Below are positions 25,233 to 33,927 of a stretch of DNA of 64,000 nucleotides, one piece after another; position 1 is the stretch's first letter; each line of letters starts with the position of its first letter. Under the pieces are notes generated by a model. It searched no databases and was not told where the DNA came from. It was given only the letters and a program-made list of their open reading frames with translations. A program made the position numbers and the translations under genes. The DNA is from DATGFB01 sp032160545 (GTDB lineage Bacteria; Actinomycetota; Actinomycetes; Mycobacteriales; Jatrophihabitantaceae). The stretch spans positions 6,603 through 70,602 of the forward strand of contig JAVHVN010000098.1 of NCBI GenBank assembly GCA_032160545.1, in the 5' to 3' direction.

Positions 25233-26078
25233 ATGCGTGGGCTGGTGCTCGGCGGCGGGGGTGTCACCGGCGTCGCCTGGGAGCTAGGCGTCCTAGCGGG
25301 CCTGCACTCGGCCGGTCTCGATCTCCGCGCCGCCGACGTCGTGGTCGGGACGTCCGCGGGCTCGGTCGTCGGAGCGCAGCTGCTCAGCGGCCTCGGCACG
25401 GAGCAGCTGTACGAGCGCCAGCTCGATCCCTCGTCACCCGAGGTCGCCGCGACGATCGGACCGCGCGTGCAGCTCGGCTACGGTCGGGCCCTGCTGAGGT
25501 CGCGCCACGACCTGACCGGTTTCGCCCAGCACATCGGCGCGATGGCGATCGCCGCTGAGCGACGCGGCGCGGTGATGGGTCCGGAGGACCGGCGCGCCGT
25601 CATCCGGTACCGGCTGCCGTCGCTCGACTGGCCCGAGAGGGACCTGCGCGTCACGGTTGTCGACGCGATCACGGGCGAGTTCCGCGTGATCACGGCAGCC
25701 GACGGGATCCCGTTGCTCGACGCCGTGACCGCGAGCTGCGCGGTGCCCGGGGTCTACCCGGCCGTCCCGATCGACGGTCGTCTCTACTTCGACGGCGGTG
25801 TTCGAAGCGCTGCCAACGCCGATGTGGCCCGGGGCTGCGAGCGCATCGTCGCGCTCACCCCGCTGGCGCGGGTGGCCGGTCCCATCCCGAGCACCCGCTC
25901 CCAGCTCGATGCGCTCGCGGTGCCGTCGGTGCTGATCGCACCCGATCCCGAGTCGGTGGCTGCCATCGGGCCCAATGTGCTCGATCCGGCGGCCCGGACC
26001 GGCACTGCGCGGGCCGGCCGGCGGCAGGGTGAACTCGCCGCGGCGGAGGTCGCCGCGGTGTGGAACGCCACCATCTGA
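25233..26078 (+). CDS. Patatin-like phospholipase/esterase
   Basis: A 281-residue serine hydrolase. It contains the oxyanion-hole GGGGVTG, the nucleophile elbow GTSAGS and the catalytic aspartate in YFDGGVRS, the Ser-Asp dyad of the patatin family. ATG 25233 gives the family's usual N terminus; ATG 25209 would add eight residues. Members hydrolyse phospholipids or other acyl esters. No membrane segment is seen. It lies between the NlpC/P60 gene and a CBS-type gene with no overlap. Confidence 0.87.
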   Translation: MRGLVLGGGGVTGVAWELGVLAGLHSAGLDLRAADVVVGTSAGSVVGAQLLSGLGTEQLYERQLDPSSPEVAATIGPRVQLGYGRALLRSRHDLTGFAQHIGAMAIAAERRGAVMGPEDRRAVIRYRLPSLDWPERDLRVTVVDAITGEFRVITAADGIPLLDAVTASCAVPGVYPAVPIDGRLYFDGGVRSAANADVARGCERIVALTPLARVAGPIPSTRSQLDALAVPSVLIAPDPESVAAIGPNVLDPAARTGTARAGRRQGELAAAEVAAVWNATI

Positions 26079-26162
26079 ACCGAACCGATTCCACGCTTGG
26101 CCCAGGTAAAGGACCTTCGCCCCTGTCGCGATGGATCATGGTCCGGTGAGCTGGAGTCCGCC

Positions 26163-26714
26163 ATGACGATCACCTTCGGACCACCGCTCACCGGACGCGG
26201 CGCCCCGCTGTGGCTGCCCGGCTCCGGGCTTGCGCGCCGCCGCTTGCGCAATGGCGCAGGTGCCAGGCTCGCAGACGCGGTTGCCGGCCTGGCCACGCGG
26301 GACGCGATGCGCACACCGCCGGCCACTCTCCCGTCGTGGTGGAGCGTCGCCGAGTTCGTCCGGCACTTCGGTGGCGGCGTCGACCGTGACGAGCTGTACG
26401 TCCTGATCGGGCCGAACGGCCGTCCCGAAGGAGTGCTTAACCTGCGGGCACTCGCGGGCGTACGCCCACGTCGCCGCGCCACGACCAGGCTCGCATGGGC
26501 CCGGCATGCCACGTCGCTGCTCCGCGTGACGCCCACCTACCCGCTGCCAGAGCTGGCGCTGCGGCTGCCGAGCCGCGGCGGCGTCGCGGTCGTCGTCGAG
26601 AGCGGCCGGGTCGATGCGACCGTCAGTTGCGCGGACATCCGTGCGGTGGCCGGTCGGGCCGGTACCCACCCGTCGGGGAGCACTGGCGACGCCACGGCGT
26701 CCGAGCGCCAGTGA
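26163..26714 (+). CDS. CBS-domain-like protein resembling the tail of a site-2 protease
   Basis: A 183-residue protein from ATG 26163. VAGLATRDAMRTPPATLPSWW, LYVLIGPNGRPEGVLNLRAL and the AlaThrThrArg segment recall the CBS pair at the C terminus of actinobacterial M50 (Rip3/Rv2625c-like) metalloproteases. No HExxH protease part is present, so this is either a free CBS protein or a remnant. It overlaps the following kinase gene by four bases (GTGA). Ligand and partner are unknown; the resemblance is from memory of the motif pattern and should be treated as moderate. Confidence 0.5.
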   Translation: MTITFGPPLTGRGAPLWLPGSGLARRRLRNGAGARLADAVAGLATRDAMRTPPATLPSWWSVAEFVRHFGGGVDRDELYVLIGPNGRPEGVLNLRALAGVRPRRRATTRLAWARHATSLLRVTPTYPLPELALRLPSRGGVAVVVESGRVDATVSCADIRAVAGRAGTHPSGSTGDATASERQ

Positions 26715-27448
26715 CGCCACCCCTTCCGGCGCGCCAGGACCTTCGGACGCTGACCGACATCACGCGCGAACTCGTCTGCGCCGATGACGGGCAGCGCTTG
26801 CAGCTGCTCGTCCGGCAGACCGAAGCCGTCACGGACGCCGACATCGTCTCGGTGGTGCTCGCCGACCCTGACGGGAGGCTCACGCTCGAGACCGCATCGC
26901 GCAACCGCAGTGACGGCCGTCCCGGCTTCGGCTACGAGGTGGCGGACACGCTCGTCGGATCAGCGGTCGCGACCGGCCGCATGGTCGTGACCGACGACGT
27001 CACGCAGCGGGCGGACGACACCGTTCACCTGACCCACTTCCTATCTATCGGTCCGGTGCTGGTGCTGCCGTGGCGCGATGAATGTCGGACCCGCGGCGCA
27101 CTGGTCGTCGCGCGGAGCCGGGCCCGGCATCCATTCGGCGCCACCGAGCTCGGCCTGGCGAGGACCATGGCCGATCTCATCGCGCTGGCCGTCGAGCTCG
27201 CCGATGCGCGCGCGGGGCAGCAGCGGCTGGAGCTGCTCGAGAACCGCGACCGGGTCGCCCGGGATCTGCACGACCAGGTGATCCAGCGGCTCTTCGCCGT
27301 GGGACTGGGCGTGCAGGGCATCGCCGCTGGCCTTGAAGGCGACGCCCGGGGCGAGCGGCTGGTGCGGTCCGTCGGCGAGATCGACGAAACGATCCGGCAG
27401 ATCCGCGCCTCGGTCTTCCGCGAGGAGCTCGACGCCGAACTGGCGTGA
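26711..27448 (+). CDS. DosS-like GAF histidine kinase lacking the ATPase domain
   Basis: A 245-residue protein. A GAF domain at about 15-165 is followed by the phosphoacceptor helix RVARDLHDQVIQRLFAVGL, almost the DevS/DosS signature, and the second dimerisation helix ending IRQIRASVFREE. Translation then stops; the HATPase domain with N and G boxes expected over the next 90 residues is missing. The break lies within about 100 bases of a decayed IS256-type transposase, so truncation by an insertion is likely. As it stands it cannot phosphorylate itself. It might still act as a substrate or be a pseudogene. Confidence 0.7.
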   Translation: MTPPLPARQDLRTLTDITRELVCADDGQRLQLLVRQTEAVTDADIVSVVLADPDGRLTLETASRNRSDGRPGFGYEVADTLVGSAVATGRMVVTDDVTQRADDTVHLTHFLSIGPVLVLPWRDECRTRGALVVARSRARHPFGATELGLARTMADLIALAVELADARAGQQRLELLENRDRVARDLHDQVIQRLFAVGLGVQGIAAGLEGDARGERLVRSVGEIDETIRQIRASVFREELDAELA

Positions 27449-27519
27449 GCGGGCGGGCCTGCAGCGCGAAGCCGCAACGCGCGGCTTGCAGCGATTCGCC
27501 CTGGTCCGGCAAAGTCGAG

Positions 27520-27855
27520 CTGCTCGCAGCGCCGCTTCACGAGCTGGACCTGGTGGCGTTGATGATCGACCCCGTGCACTTCGGTGAGCATCTTTGCGTG
27601 GTGGCTTGGGGATCGGTAGCGACGGCGTCAAGTACCGGCTCGGACTGGTCGAGGGCAGTACGGAGAACACGAGCGTCGCGACCGAGCTGCTGGCCGGGCT
27701 CCGGGACCGGGCCTGGACACCACCCGCCAGATCCTGGTCGGCATCGACGGGGCGAAGGCGCTGCGCGCCGCGGTCATCCGGGTGTTCGACGGGTGATCCA
27801 GGGATGCCAACTGCACAAGCTGCGAAACGTTGGCCGCACCGTTGCCACTAATTGA
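27520..27855 (+). pseudogene. Decayed IS256-family transposase fragment
   Basis: Pieces of one IS256/mutator-type transposase appear in three frames in order: LDLVALMIDPVHFGEHLCVVA, then GVKYRLGLVEGSTENTSVA with TELLAGLRDR, then ILVGIDGAKALRAAVIRVF and IQGCQLHKLRN. The first two DDE-type aspartate regions can be recognised. At least three frameshifts and the loss of both ends show it is dead. I found no clear terminal inverted repeats. It separates the truncated kinase from the operon beginning at 28043 and suggests past rearrangement. Confidence 0.8.
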
Positions 27856-27960
27856 CGATCTTTGGGCTGGTGCATATCCCCATCCTTTACGCAATGTTTA
27901 CGCTCGCCTTAACACGGGCAGTCGGCATAATTCGGCTGTTTCGACCCCGAAGGGTGTCGC

Positions 27961-28050
27961 ATGTCAGTCCTGGGCTCGACTCTCCGCATGCGTCTGTCGG
28001 CGAATCGTCGTGCGGTGGCACCACACAACCCTGGGGTGAAACATGGTTGA
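27961..28050 (+). CDS. Possible leader peptide of the 28-35 kb operon
   Basis: A 29-codon frame starts with ATG 27961 and stops at 28048-28050, eight bases inside the methyltransferase gene. The peptide is basic (RMRLSANRRAVAPHNPGVKHG at its end) and hydrophilic. Ending just within the next gene would couple its translation to the methyltransferase start. The region between the transposase relic and this frame is A/T-richer and includes a -10-like CATAAT at 27926-27931. There is no homology support; chance is a real alternative. Confidence 0.3.
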   Translation: MSVLGSTLRMRLSANRRAVAPHNPGVKHG

Positions 28051-28747
28051 TCTAGCGGCGAAGAACCACGACGACTTGATCAGCTTCTACATCGAGAAAT
28101 GCGCCGACGAGCCAAGCCTGTTCCATGTTTGGGAGAACGGCGGGAGTCGCGGGGACTCGGTGACCCCCTCGACCTACAGCGTCGAGTACCGCACCTGGAT
28201 GGCCGATCGACTGGCCGCCGCGTTGGATCTCAACGCTGGTGGGCTGCTCAGCCTCGGATGTGGCAACGCAGCAGTGGAGGCTGAGGTGGTGCGCCGCGGA
28301 TACGACGTTCTAGCCATCGACGCGATGCCCGAGGCCGTCGCTCTCGCGCAGGCCAAGGGAGTCGATGCCGTGTGTGCTGACATCTACGCGTGGGAACCCG
28401 GCCGCACGTGGTCGGTGGCCTACATCGACGGCGTGCTCGGCCACCTCTACGAGCCGGTCGGCGAGCTCGGACCCGTGCTCTCGCGCATCCGGTCATGGCT
28501 GACACCGCGCTCTGGCTCGTGCAGCGGGCGGGCCACCCTCATCGCCTCCAACGACGCTCCGCAGGACGGCTCCGCGGTCCAGCAGGCGCTCGGTGTCGAC
28601 GGGTTCCATTGGTTGTCCGCCGACTTCATCGGCGATCAGGCCACCGCCGCCGGTTTCCTTGACGTCGCCTCAGACAGTTACGTCTACTCCCGACCGTTGT
28701 CGGGGCAGCGCATCCGGTCGGTCGTGACGGGCCACATCGCGCAGTGA
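28043..28747 (+). CDS. Class I SAM-dependent methyltransferase
   Basis: A 234-residue protein. SAM-binding motif I is LLSLGCGNAAVEAEVV, the acidic residue after beta-2 lies in DVLAIDAMPEA, and ADIYAWEPGRTWSVAYID covers motif III/IV. The first 60 residues (HDDLISFYIEKCADEPSLFH) may form a substrate lid. It is the first gene of a tight operon with a ThDP enzyme, two saccharopine-dehydrogenase-type enzymes, an exporter and an ATP-grasp ligase. Its stop overlaps the next start by four bases. It probably methylates an intermediate of that pathway; the atom methylated is unknown. Confidence 0.83.
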   Translation: MVDLAAKNHDDLISFYIEKCADEPSLFHVWENGGSRGDSVTPSTYSVEYRTWMADRLAAALDLNAGGLLSLGCGNAAVEAEVVRRGYDVLAIDAMPEAVALAQAKGVDAVCADIYAWEPGRTWSVAYIDGVLGHLYEPVGELGPVLSRIRSWLTPRSGSCSGRATLIASNDAPQDGSAVQQALGVDGFHWLSADFIGDQATAAGFLDVASDSYVYSRPLSGQRIRSVVTGHIAQ

Positions 28748-30501
28748 CGGTGACCCAACGCGACCCGCGCACCGGGCTAGCGGCGAACGGAGCGCATGTG
28801 CTGGTGGAGAGCCTCGTGCGGCACGGTGTCGACACCATCTTCGGCTTTCCCGGCGACACGAGCATTGCGCTCTACGATGCCCTCGGCGCCCGCTCGGGCG
28901 ATATCCGGCACGTGCTCGCCCGCGATGAGCGACACGCCGGGTTCATGGCCGACGCATACTCCCGGACCACGCGGCGGTTGGGGATCTGCGAGGCATCCAG
29001 CGGCGCGGGCGCGGTCTATCTCGCGAGCGGGCTTGCCGAGGCCCTGACGTCGAGCATCCCGCTGCTCGCGATCACGACGGACAACAGCACGCGCAGCGCC
29101 GGCACCGCACCGATTAGCGAGATGGACCAGGAGGCGCTGTTCGCAGCCTGCACCATCTGGCATCGCGTCGTGTCGGATATCGCCGATATCCCGGATCTGG
29201 TCGAGCAGGCCGTCCGCGCTGCCACCACGGGTCGTCCGGGACCAGTCGCTCTGATCATCCCGGAGGACGTGCTCGAGGGCACGGCGGCGACCGTCAGCAC
29301 GTCCGCGGTCACGTTCGCAGTCGTTCCGTCGGCGCGTCCGGCGGCTTCGTCGGCCGCCGTGCAGTCGGTGGCGAAGCAAATCGCCCGTTCACGACGGCCC
29401 GTCATCGTCTGCGGCGGTGGGGTACACCTCTCCGGGGCGTGGTCCCAGCTTCGCGCGCTGGCCGAGCGCGCGGCGGTTCCGGTGGCTACGTCAATCCACG
29501 GCAAAGGAGCGCTCGACGAGGACAATCCACTCGCACTCGGTGTGGTGGGCGGTAACGGCGCGAGGCCCTACGCCAACGCGTGGCTTGACGAGAGCGACTG
29601 CGTGCTGTTCGTCGGCACGCGTGCCAACGCGACCGACACACTCAGCTTCACCACTCCGCCGCGGGACGGCAGCGTGTACGTCGCGCACATTGAGATTGAC
29701 CTGGATCGGGCCGGCCGTAACTATCCGCTTAGCACCGCTCTGGTCGGCGATGTCGCGGCCGTGCTGGACCAACTCGTCGGAGTCATCCCAGCGGCGGCCG
29801 AGCGCGTGCGCGCCGAACGCATGGCCGAGTTGAGCGCCGCACGTGCACGGTGGCGTCGCGACCTGGACGAGAACGCAACGGCGCTGGCCGCAGGGGTGCT
29901 ACACCCGGGGCCGGTCGTCCGGACGCTCGCGGACGTCTTCGGGCGCGACACCTGGGTCACCGCCGACGCCGGCACACCGACGCCCTATGTCGCGGTGTTC
30001 TGGCAGGCGCCCGGCGACGGATGGCGGGTCGTCATCCCTCGGGGGCACGGGCCGATGGGTTTCGCCGTACCAGCATCGATCGGGATTGCCCTGGCTCATC
30101 CGGGCGAACGCGTACTTTGCCTGACGACCGAGAACAGCCTAGCGATGTCATCGGCCGAGCTCGAGACGGCGCTCCGCCTCGAGCTGCCGATCACTTATGT
30201 CGTCTTCGACAACACCGCGCTGTCGTGGATCAAGATGATCCAGCATCTCTACGCAGGGGGCCGCTACTTCGCCGTCGACCCTGGGCCGATCGATCCCGTG
30301 CTGGTGGGGCGTGGAATGGGGGTGCCTGGTACCCGCGCGCGGACGGTCGCGGAGCTGGCCGCGCTGGCCGAAAAGGCTGCTGCCGCACCCGGCCCGTCCC
30401 TCATCCACGTCGCCGTACCCGAGCACATGCAGCTGGCGCCTCCCGTAGCGAGCTGGCAGGCCGCACTCTCCGGCAAGCAGTCGAGCCGACCCATCCACTG
30501 A
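28744..30501 (+). CDS. Acetolactate-synthase-like thiamine-diphosphate enzyme
   Basis: A 585-residue enzyme from GTG 28744. Three ThDP-family domains are seen: the Pyr domain with GVDTIFGFPGDTS and the catalytic glutamate in ARDERHAGFMADAY, a central domain (about 190-340) and the PP domain with GHGPMGFAVPASIG and YVVFDNTALSWIKM. The diphosphate/Mg motif GDGN is replaced by TTENS...NT, which is unusual. Family members decarboxylate 2-oxo acids and either release the aldehyde or add the acyl carbanion to an acceptor. It is not paired with an ilvN small subunit, which argues against branched-chain amino acid synthesis. A specialised role in the surrounding operon is likely. Confidence 0.83.
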   Translation: MTVTQRDPRTGLAANGAHVLVESLVRHGVDTIFGFPGDTSIALYDALGARSGDIRHVLARDERHAGFMADAYSRTTRRLGICEASSGAGAVYLASGLAEALTSSIPLLAITTDNSTRSAGTAPISEMDQEALFAACTIWHRVVSDIADIPDLVEQAVRAATTGRPGPVALIIPEDVLEGTAATVSTSAVTFAVVPSARPAASSAAVQSVAKQIARSRRPVIVCGGGVHLSGAWSQLRALAERAAVPVATSIHGKGALDEDNPLALGVVGGNGARPYANAWLDESDCVLFVGTRANATDTLSFTTPPRDGSVYVAHIEIDLDRAGRNYPLSTALVGDVAAVLDQLVGVIPAAAERVRAERMAELSAARARWRRDLDENATALAAGVLHPGPVVRTLADVFGRDTWVTADAGTPTPYVAVFWQAPGDGWRVVIPRGHGPMGFAVPASIGIALAHPGERVLCLTTENSLAMSSAELETALRLELPITYVVFDNTALSWIKMIQHLYAGGRYFAVDPGPIDPVLVGRGMGVPGTRARTVAELAALAEKAAAAPGPSLIHVAVPEHMQLAPPVASWQAALSGKQSSRPIH

Positions 30502-30538
30502 TGGCTGTCCTACATGCGAAGGAGACGGTGTCCTGCTC

Positions 30539-31612
30539 GTGACGAGATGCATCGATCAAGAGAGACCGTTGAGGGCACCGGCCCTCTGGCTGCGGCGGGA
30601 GGCTGCCCTGCACGAGCGGCGGACGGTACTGGTGCCAGCCGACGCAGCGAAGCTGGTCGCCGACGGTGTTCAGGTCACAGTCGAGTTGGCCGAGCAACGC
30701 GCCTTCCCGATCGAGGAATACGCGGCGGCCGGGTGCCGTGTCGTGCCGGGCGACACGTGGCCGGACGCGGCCCCGGAGGAGTACATCCTCGGGCTGAAGG
30801 AGCCCTCGCCCGCGGCGCACGAGCTGCGCCACCGGCACATCTTTTTCGGGCACGCATTCAAGGGTCAGTCCGGCGGTCAGGCGCTGCTCGACCGCATCAC
30901 TGCCGGCGAAGGGACACTGCTCGATCTGGAGGCCCTCGTCGACGAAGGCAGCCGCCGGGTCGTCGCCTTCGGCTTCTGGGCCGGTTACGTCGGAGCCGCA
31001 CTCGCCGTCCTGCATCAGCGTGGCGAACTATGGCCACCGCTGCGCTCGATGACCCGCACCGAGCTGGACGGGCTTCTCCGCGCCGGCGGCCATGGCGAGC
31101 GTGCGCTGGTAGTGGGCGCGCTGGGGCGATCGGGCCGCGGGGCGTCTGCTGCCCTGACGGTGGCAGGCGCCGACGTCACCCAGTGGGACGTGGCCGAGAC
31201 ACGACAGCTCGATTCCGAGGCGGTGCTGGGCCACGACATCCTGGTGAACGCCATCTTCTCCACCGAGCCCGGAGAGCCGATTCTCAACCACGACGCCCTG
31301 GGGCGCCGAGACCGGACCCTGACCACGGTCTCCGACGTCACCTGCGATGTGACCTCTGCCTGCAATCGTCTGCCCGTCAACGACACCGTGACGACGTGGG
31401 CCGCTCCTGCACGCCGACTCACCGACGGGCCGCCACCCCTGGACATTCTGGCCATCGACAATCTGCCGTCCCTGGTGCCCCGAGAATCCAGTGCGGCATT
31501 CTCCTCCGAACTGGTGCCGCATCTTCGCGTGCTCGGCGAGCAAGCCCCGATCTGGCGCCGCTGCGAACAGCAGTTTTGCGATGCCCTGACCCGATTGGGC
31601 CAGATGAAATGA
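30539..31612 (+). CDS. Saccharopine dehydrogenase, lysine-forming (LYS1-like)
   Basis: A 357-residue AlaDH/PNT-fold enzyme from GTG 30539. Residues match the fungal LYS1 pattern: LWLRREAALHERRTVL, GLKEPSP with the catalytic lysine, HIFFGHAFKGQ with the catalytic histidine, LLDLEALVDE, AFGFWAGYVGAALAV and the ending IDNLPSLVPRESSAAFS. LYS1 interconverts saccharopine with lysine plus 2-oxoglutarate using NAD. Bacteria rarely use this route for lysine, and no alpha-aminoadipate genes are near, so a related amine is probably the substrate. The stop overlaps the next start (ATGA), joining it to the LYS9-like enzyme. Confidence 0.85.
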   Translation: MTRCIDQERPLRAPALWLRREAALHERRTVLVPADAAKLVADGVQVTVELAEQRAFPIEEYAAAGCRVVPGDTWPDAAPEEYILGLKEPSPAAHELRHRHIFFGHAFKGQSGGQALLDRITAGEGTLLDLEALVDEGSRRVVAFGFWAGYVGAALAVLHQRGELWPPLRSMTRTELDGLLRAGGHGERALVVGALGRSGRGASAALTVAGADVTQWDVAETRQLDSEAVLGHDILVNAIFSTEPGEPILNHDALGRRDRTLTTVSDVTCDVTSACNRLPVNDTVTTWAAPARRLTDGPPPLDILAIDNLPSLVPRESSAAFSSELVPHLRVLGEQAPIWRRCEQQFCDALTRLGQMK

Positions 31613-32793
31613 CGACGACCGGATGCGTGTCTGACGCCCAATCGGCGAGGGCGTCGCTGGTATCCCCGACCGGCAGGGTGCACTGGGTGGGCACGGGTAT
31701 GTCGACCGGTAGCGGGCTTGCCCTCGTCTGCGCGGCGACAAAGACCGTGCTCTGGGGCCGCACCATGAATAGAGCCGAGCAACGGCTGACCGAACTAGGA
31801 CTCGAGGGTCGCGCCCAGACACGGGCATTCACCCCGGATGCGCTCGCTGATGAACTTCTCGCAGGGGACCTCGTCGTGTCAATGCTTCCAGCGGCGGAAC
31901 ATCCGATGCTCCTCAAGCTGGCACTAGAGCACAATGCGCACTTCGCTTGCTCAAGCTACGTCAGCCCGGAGTTGGCTGCGTCGGCGGGCACCGCCGCCGC
32001 GCGCGGACTCGTGATCCTCACGGAGTGCGGCCTTGATCCCGGCATCGACCACCTGCTCGGCCACGAGCTCGTACGCCGTGCATCGCAGGTCGTCGGCGAC
32101 CAGCCAGCCACGGTGCGGTTCGCCTCCTATTGCGGGAGCAATCCCGCAGTTCCCAACGACTTCAAATACCGGTTCAGCTGGGCGCCGCGCGGCGTCCTCA
32201 CCGCTCTGCTGACGCCGGCTCGGATGATCGATGGCGGCGTGGTGACTGAGGTGGCTCACCCGTGGGATGCCGTGACGGTGCAAGTGGTTAACGGGGAGCG
32301 TTTCGAGGTTTATCCCAATCGCGACAGCGTTCCGTTCGTGGACACCTACCACTTCCCGGCTACCTGGACGGTCGATGACTTCGTCCGCGGAACGTTGCGC
32401 CTCGACGGGTGGCATGATGCTTGGAAATCGGTCTTCGACGAGTTGTCCGACGCTTCCGACCAGCGCATCACCGACCTCGCGAACGAGCTGGCAAGCCGGT
32501 ACCCCACCAGTGCCACGGATCACGACCGTGTCGTCATGTCGGTGGCGCTCGACGTTCGGATCGAGAACGGAGAGCACTGGCACGGCGAGTACATCCTCGA
32601 CGCCGTCGGAACCGCAGACGAGGCCGCCACACCGCGGCTGGTCTCGGTACCGTTGGCCTGCGCGATCGTGGACGTGGTCGGCGGAGCAATGACGCCCGGG
32701 TTGCACCAGGCCGCGGACGACCCTGCGGTTGTCGGGCGTTGGTTGACCGATCTGGCCGAAGAAGGCATAACGGCCGAGTACCGCGGAGACTGA
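31609..32793 (+). CDS. Saccharopine dehydrogenase, glutamate-forming (LYS9-like)
   Basis: A 394-residue protein. After a short N terminus there is a Rossmann motif VHWVGTGMSTGSG, then VVSMLPAAEHPML and the family-diagnostic TECGLDPGIDHLLGHE, SYCGSNPAVPNDFKYRFSW and APRGVLTALL. These match saccharopine reductase (LYS9/LYS13 type), which joins an aldehyde such as aminoadipate semialdehyde to glutamate by reductive amination. With the LYS1-like enzyme it could convert an aldehyde to a primary amine, or the reverse. The next gene starts immediately after its stop. Confidence 0.85.
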   Translation: MTTTGCVSDAQSARASLVSPTGRVHWVGTGMSTGSGLALVCAATKTVLWGRTMNRAEQRLTELGLEGRAQTRAFTPDALADELLAGDLVVSMLPAAEHPMLLKLALEHNAHFACSSYVSPELAASAGTAAARGLVILTECGLDPGIDHLLGHELVRRASQVVGDQPATVRFASYCGSNPAVPNDFKYRFSWAPRGVLTALLTPARMIDGGVVTEVAHPWDAVTVQVVNGERFEVYPNRDSVPFVDTYHFPATWTVDDFVRGTLRLDGWHDAWKSVFDELSDASDQRITDLANELASRYPTSATDHDRVVMSVALDVRIENGEHWHGEYILDAVGTADEAATPRLVSVPLACAIVDVVGGAMTPGLHQAADDPAVVGRWLTDLAEEGITAEYRGD

Positions 32794-33927
32794 ATGCCGC
32801 GCGATCCAAGATCTGATCAGCTCCGGCGCGGTTCCTGTCGCGGCGCGACATCGACGAACGGGGAAGGCGTCATAGCCGACGCAAGCGCACAGGGGACAGA
32901 TGTCCGGCGCGGCGCGCTTCCGCTCGTTTCATACGCGGTGCTCACCGCGGGCATGGACGTTTATGCGGGAAGCCGCTTCCAGACCGTCAGCCCGGCGGGC
33001 ATCGCTGCCGTGTCGTTCACACTCACCATGGTGTTCTTCCTCGCCGTTGAGTGGCAGCGCCAAAGTCGTGGCCTGCTCGATGCCGTGGGGGCGCACCGGC
33101 GGGACATCGCGTGGATCAATCTCACGACCGCGGTTACCTGGATGGCGACGCTCTTCGCCCTGGTCTACCTGGCCCCGGCCGTGGTGAACGTGCTCGGGCT
33201 CGGGCTCGGGCCCGTGATCACGATCCTGGTGGGGGGTCTGCTGCGACGTTCCAGACCGGTTCTGCGCATCGAGGTCTGGGTTTCGATCGGAATCTGCACG
33301 GTGCTCGGAGGCCTGGTGCTGGTGTCTTTCGAAGGGCGCAGCGGGCTCGCCGGGGTGTCCGTGCGCGACGGCGTGATCGGCTTGATCCTGACCATCATCT
33401 GCGCCGGCGGTTCGTCGGCGAACATCATCTTCATGAAAAGGCTCAGCGACGCCGGGTGCGGCCGTGGGTCCGTACTGGCCAGCCGCTTCGTCCTCATGAG
33501 CGCCGCGGCGTGGATCCTGGTGGCAATCGACCGGTCCGACGTGGGTGCGGCAGCAGTCCCCGGCGCGGTCGTCGCGGTAATCGGCGTCGGCCTGCCCATC
33601 TACGTGCTGCAGATCGGCATCAAACACACGGAGCCGATCACCACCTCACTGCTGATCTCGCTATCCCCACTGTTCGCCTTCCTACTGCAACTCGTGGACA
33701 CCCGCATCAGGTTCTCCCCGCTGACACTGGGGGGCATCGTCCTCGTCCTCGTGCTCATCGTGATCGGCGCCGTCGCCCGCGATCGGCACGACGCGTCCGC
33801 CCGGGACGACGAACGCGCGCGGGGGCCGTCGGCCGACCCGGTCGGACTTGCGGCCGCGGCCCCGGTGGCCAGCGATGCCGAGAGCCTCGCCCGCACAGTT
33901 CACCGACCGAGGGATCGACAACCATGA
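32794..33927 (+). CDS. EamA/DMT-family exporter
   Basis: A 377-residue membrane protein whose ATG follows the previous stop directly. About ten hydrophobic segments lie between residues 40 and 330 in two homologous EamA repeats, followed by a polar, charged tail. GLGLGPVITILVGGLLRR and TEPITTSLLISLSPLFAFL are the typical helix-4 and helix-9 segments. Members export amino acids and other small metabolites. It lies within the biosynthetic operon and overlaps the ATP-grasp gene by four bases, so it probably exports the product. The fluorothreonine exporter FthC belongs to the same family. Confidence 0.85.
   Translation: MPRDPRSDQLRRGSCRGATSTNGEGVIADASAQGTDVRRGALPLVSYAVLTAGMDVYAGSRFQTVSPAGIAAVSFTLTMVFFLAVEWQRQSRGLLDAVGAHRRDIAWINLTTAVTWMATLFALVYLAPAVVNVLGLGLGPVITILVGGLLRRSRPVLRIEVWVSIGICTVLGGLVLVSFEGRSGLAGVSVRDGVIGLILTIICAGGSSANIIFMKRLSDAGCGRGSVLASRFVLMSAAAWILVAIDRSDVGAAAVPGAVVAVIGVGLPIYVLQIGIKHTEPITTSLLISLSPLFAFLLQLVDTRIRFSPLTLGGIVLVLVLIVIGAVARDRHDASARDDERARGPSADPVGLAAAAPVASDAESLARTVHRPRDRQP

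Noticed and set aside
27990..28045. Possible T-box element (GGTGGCACCAC) before the methyltransferase
   Set aside because: The short string resembles the T-box core, but I could not find a specifier stem or the full conserved bulge, and the string is itself a small palindrome.
27852..28055. 67-codon frame with hydrophobic start overlapping the leader region
   Set aside because: It runs from the transposase relic into the methyltransferase, has no ribosome site and no family resemblance. Only its first part is hydrophobic.
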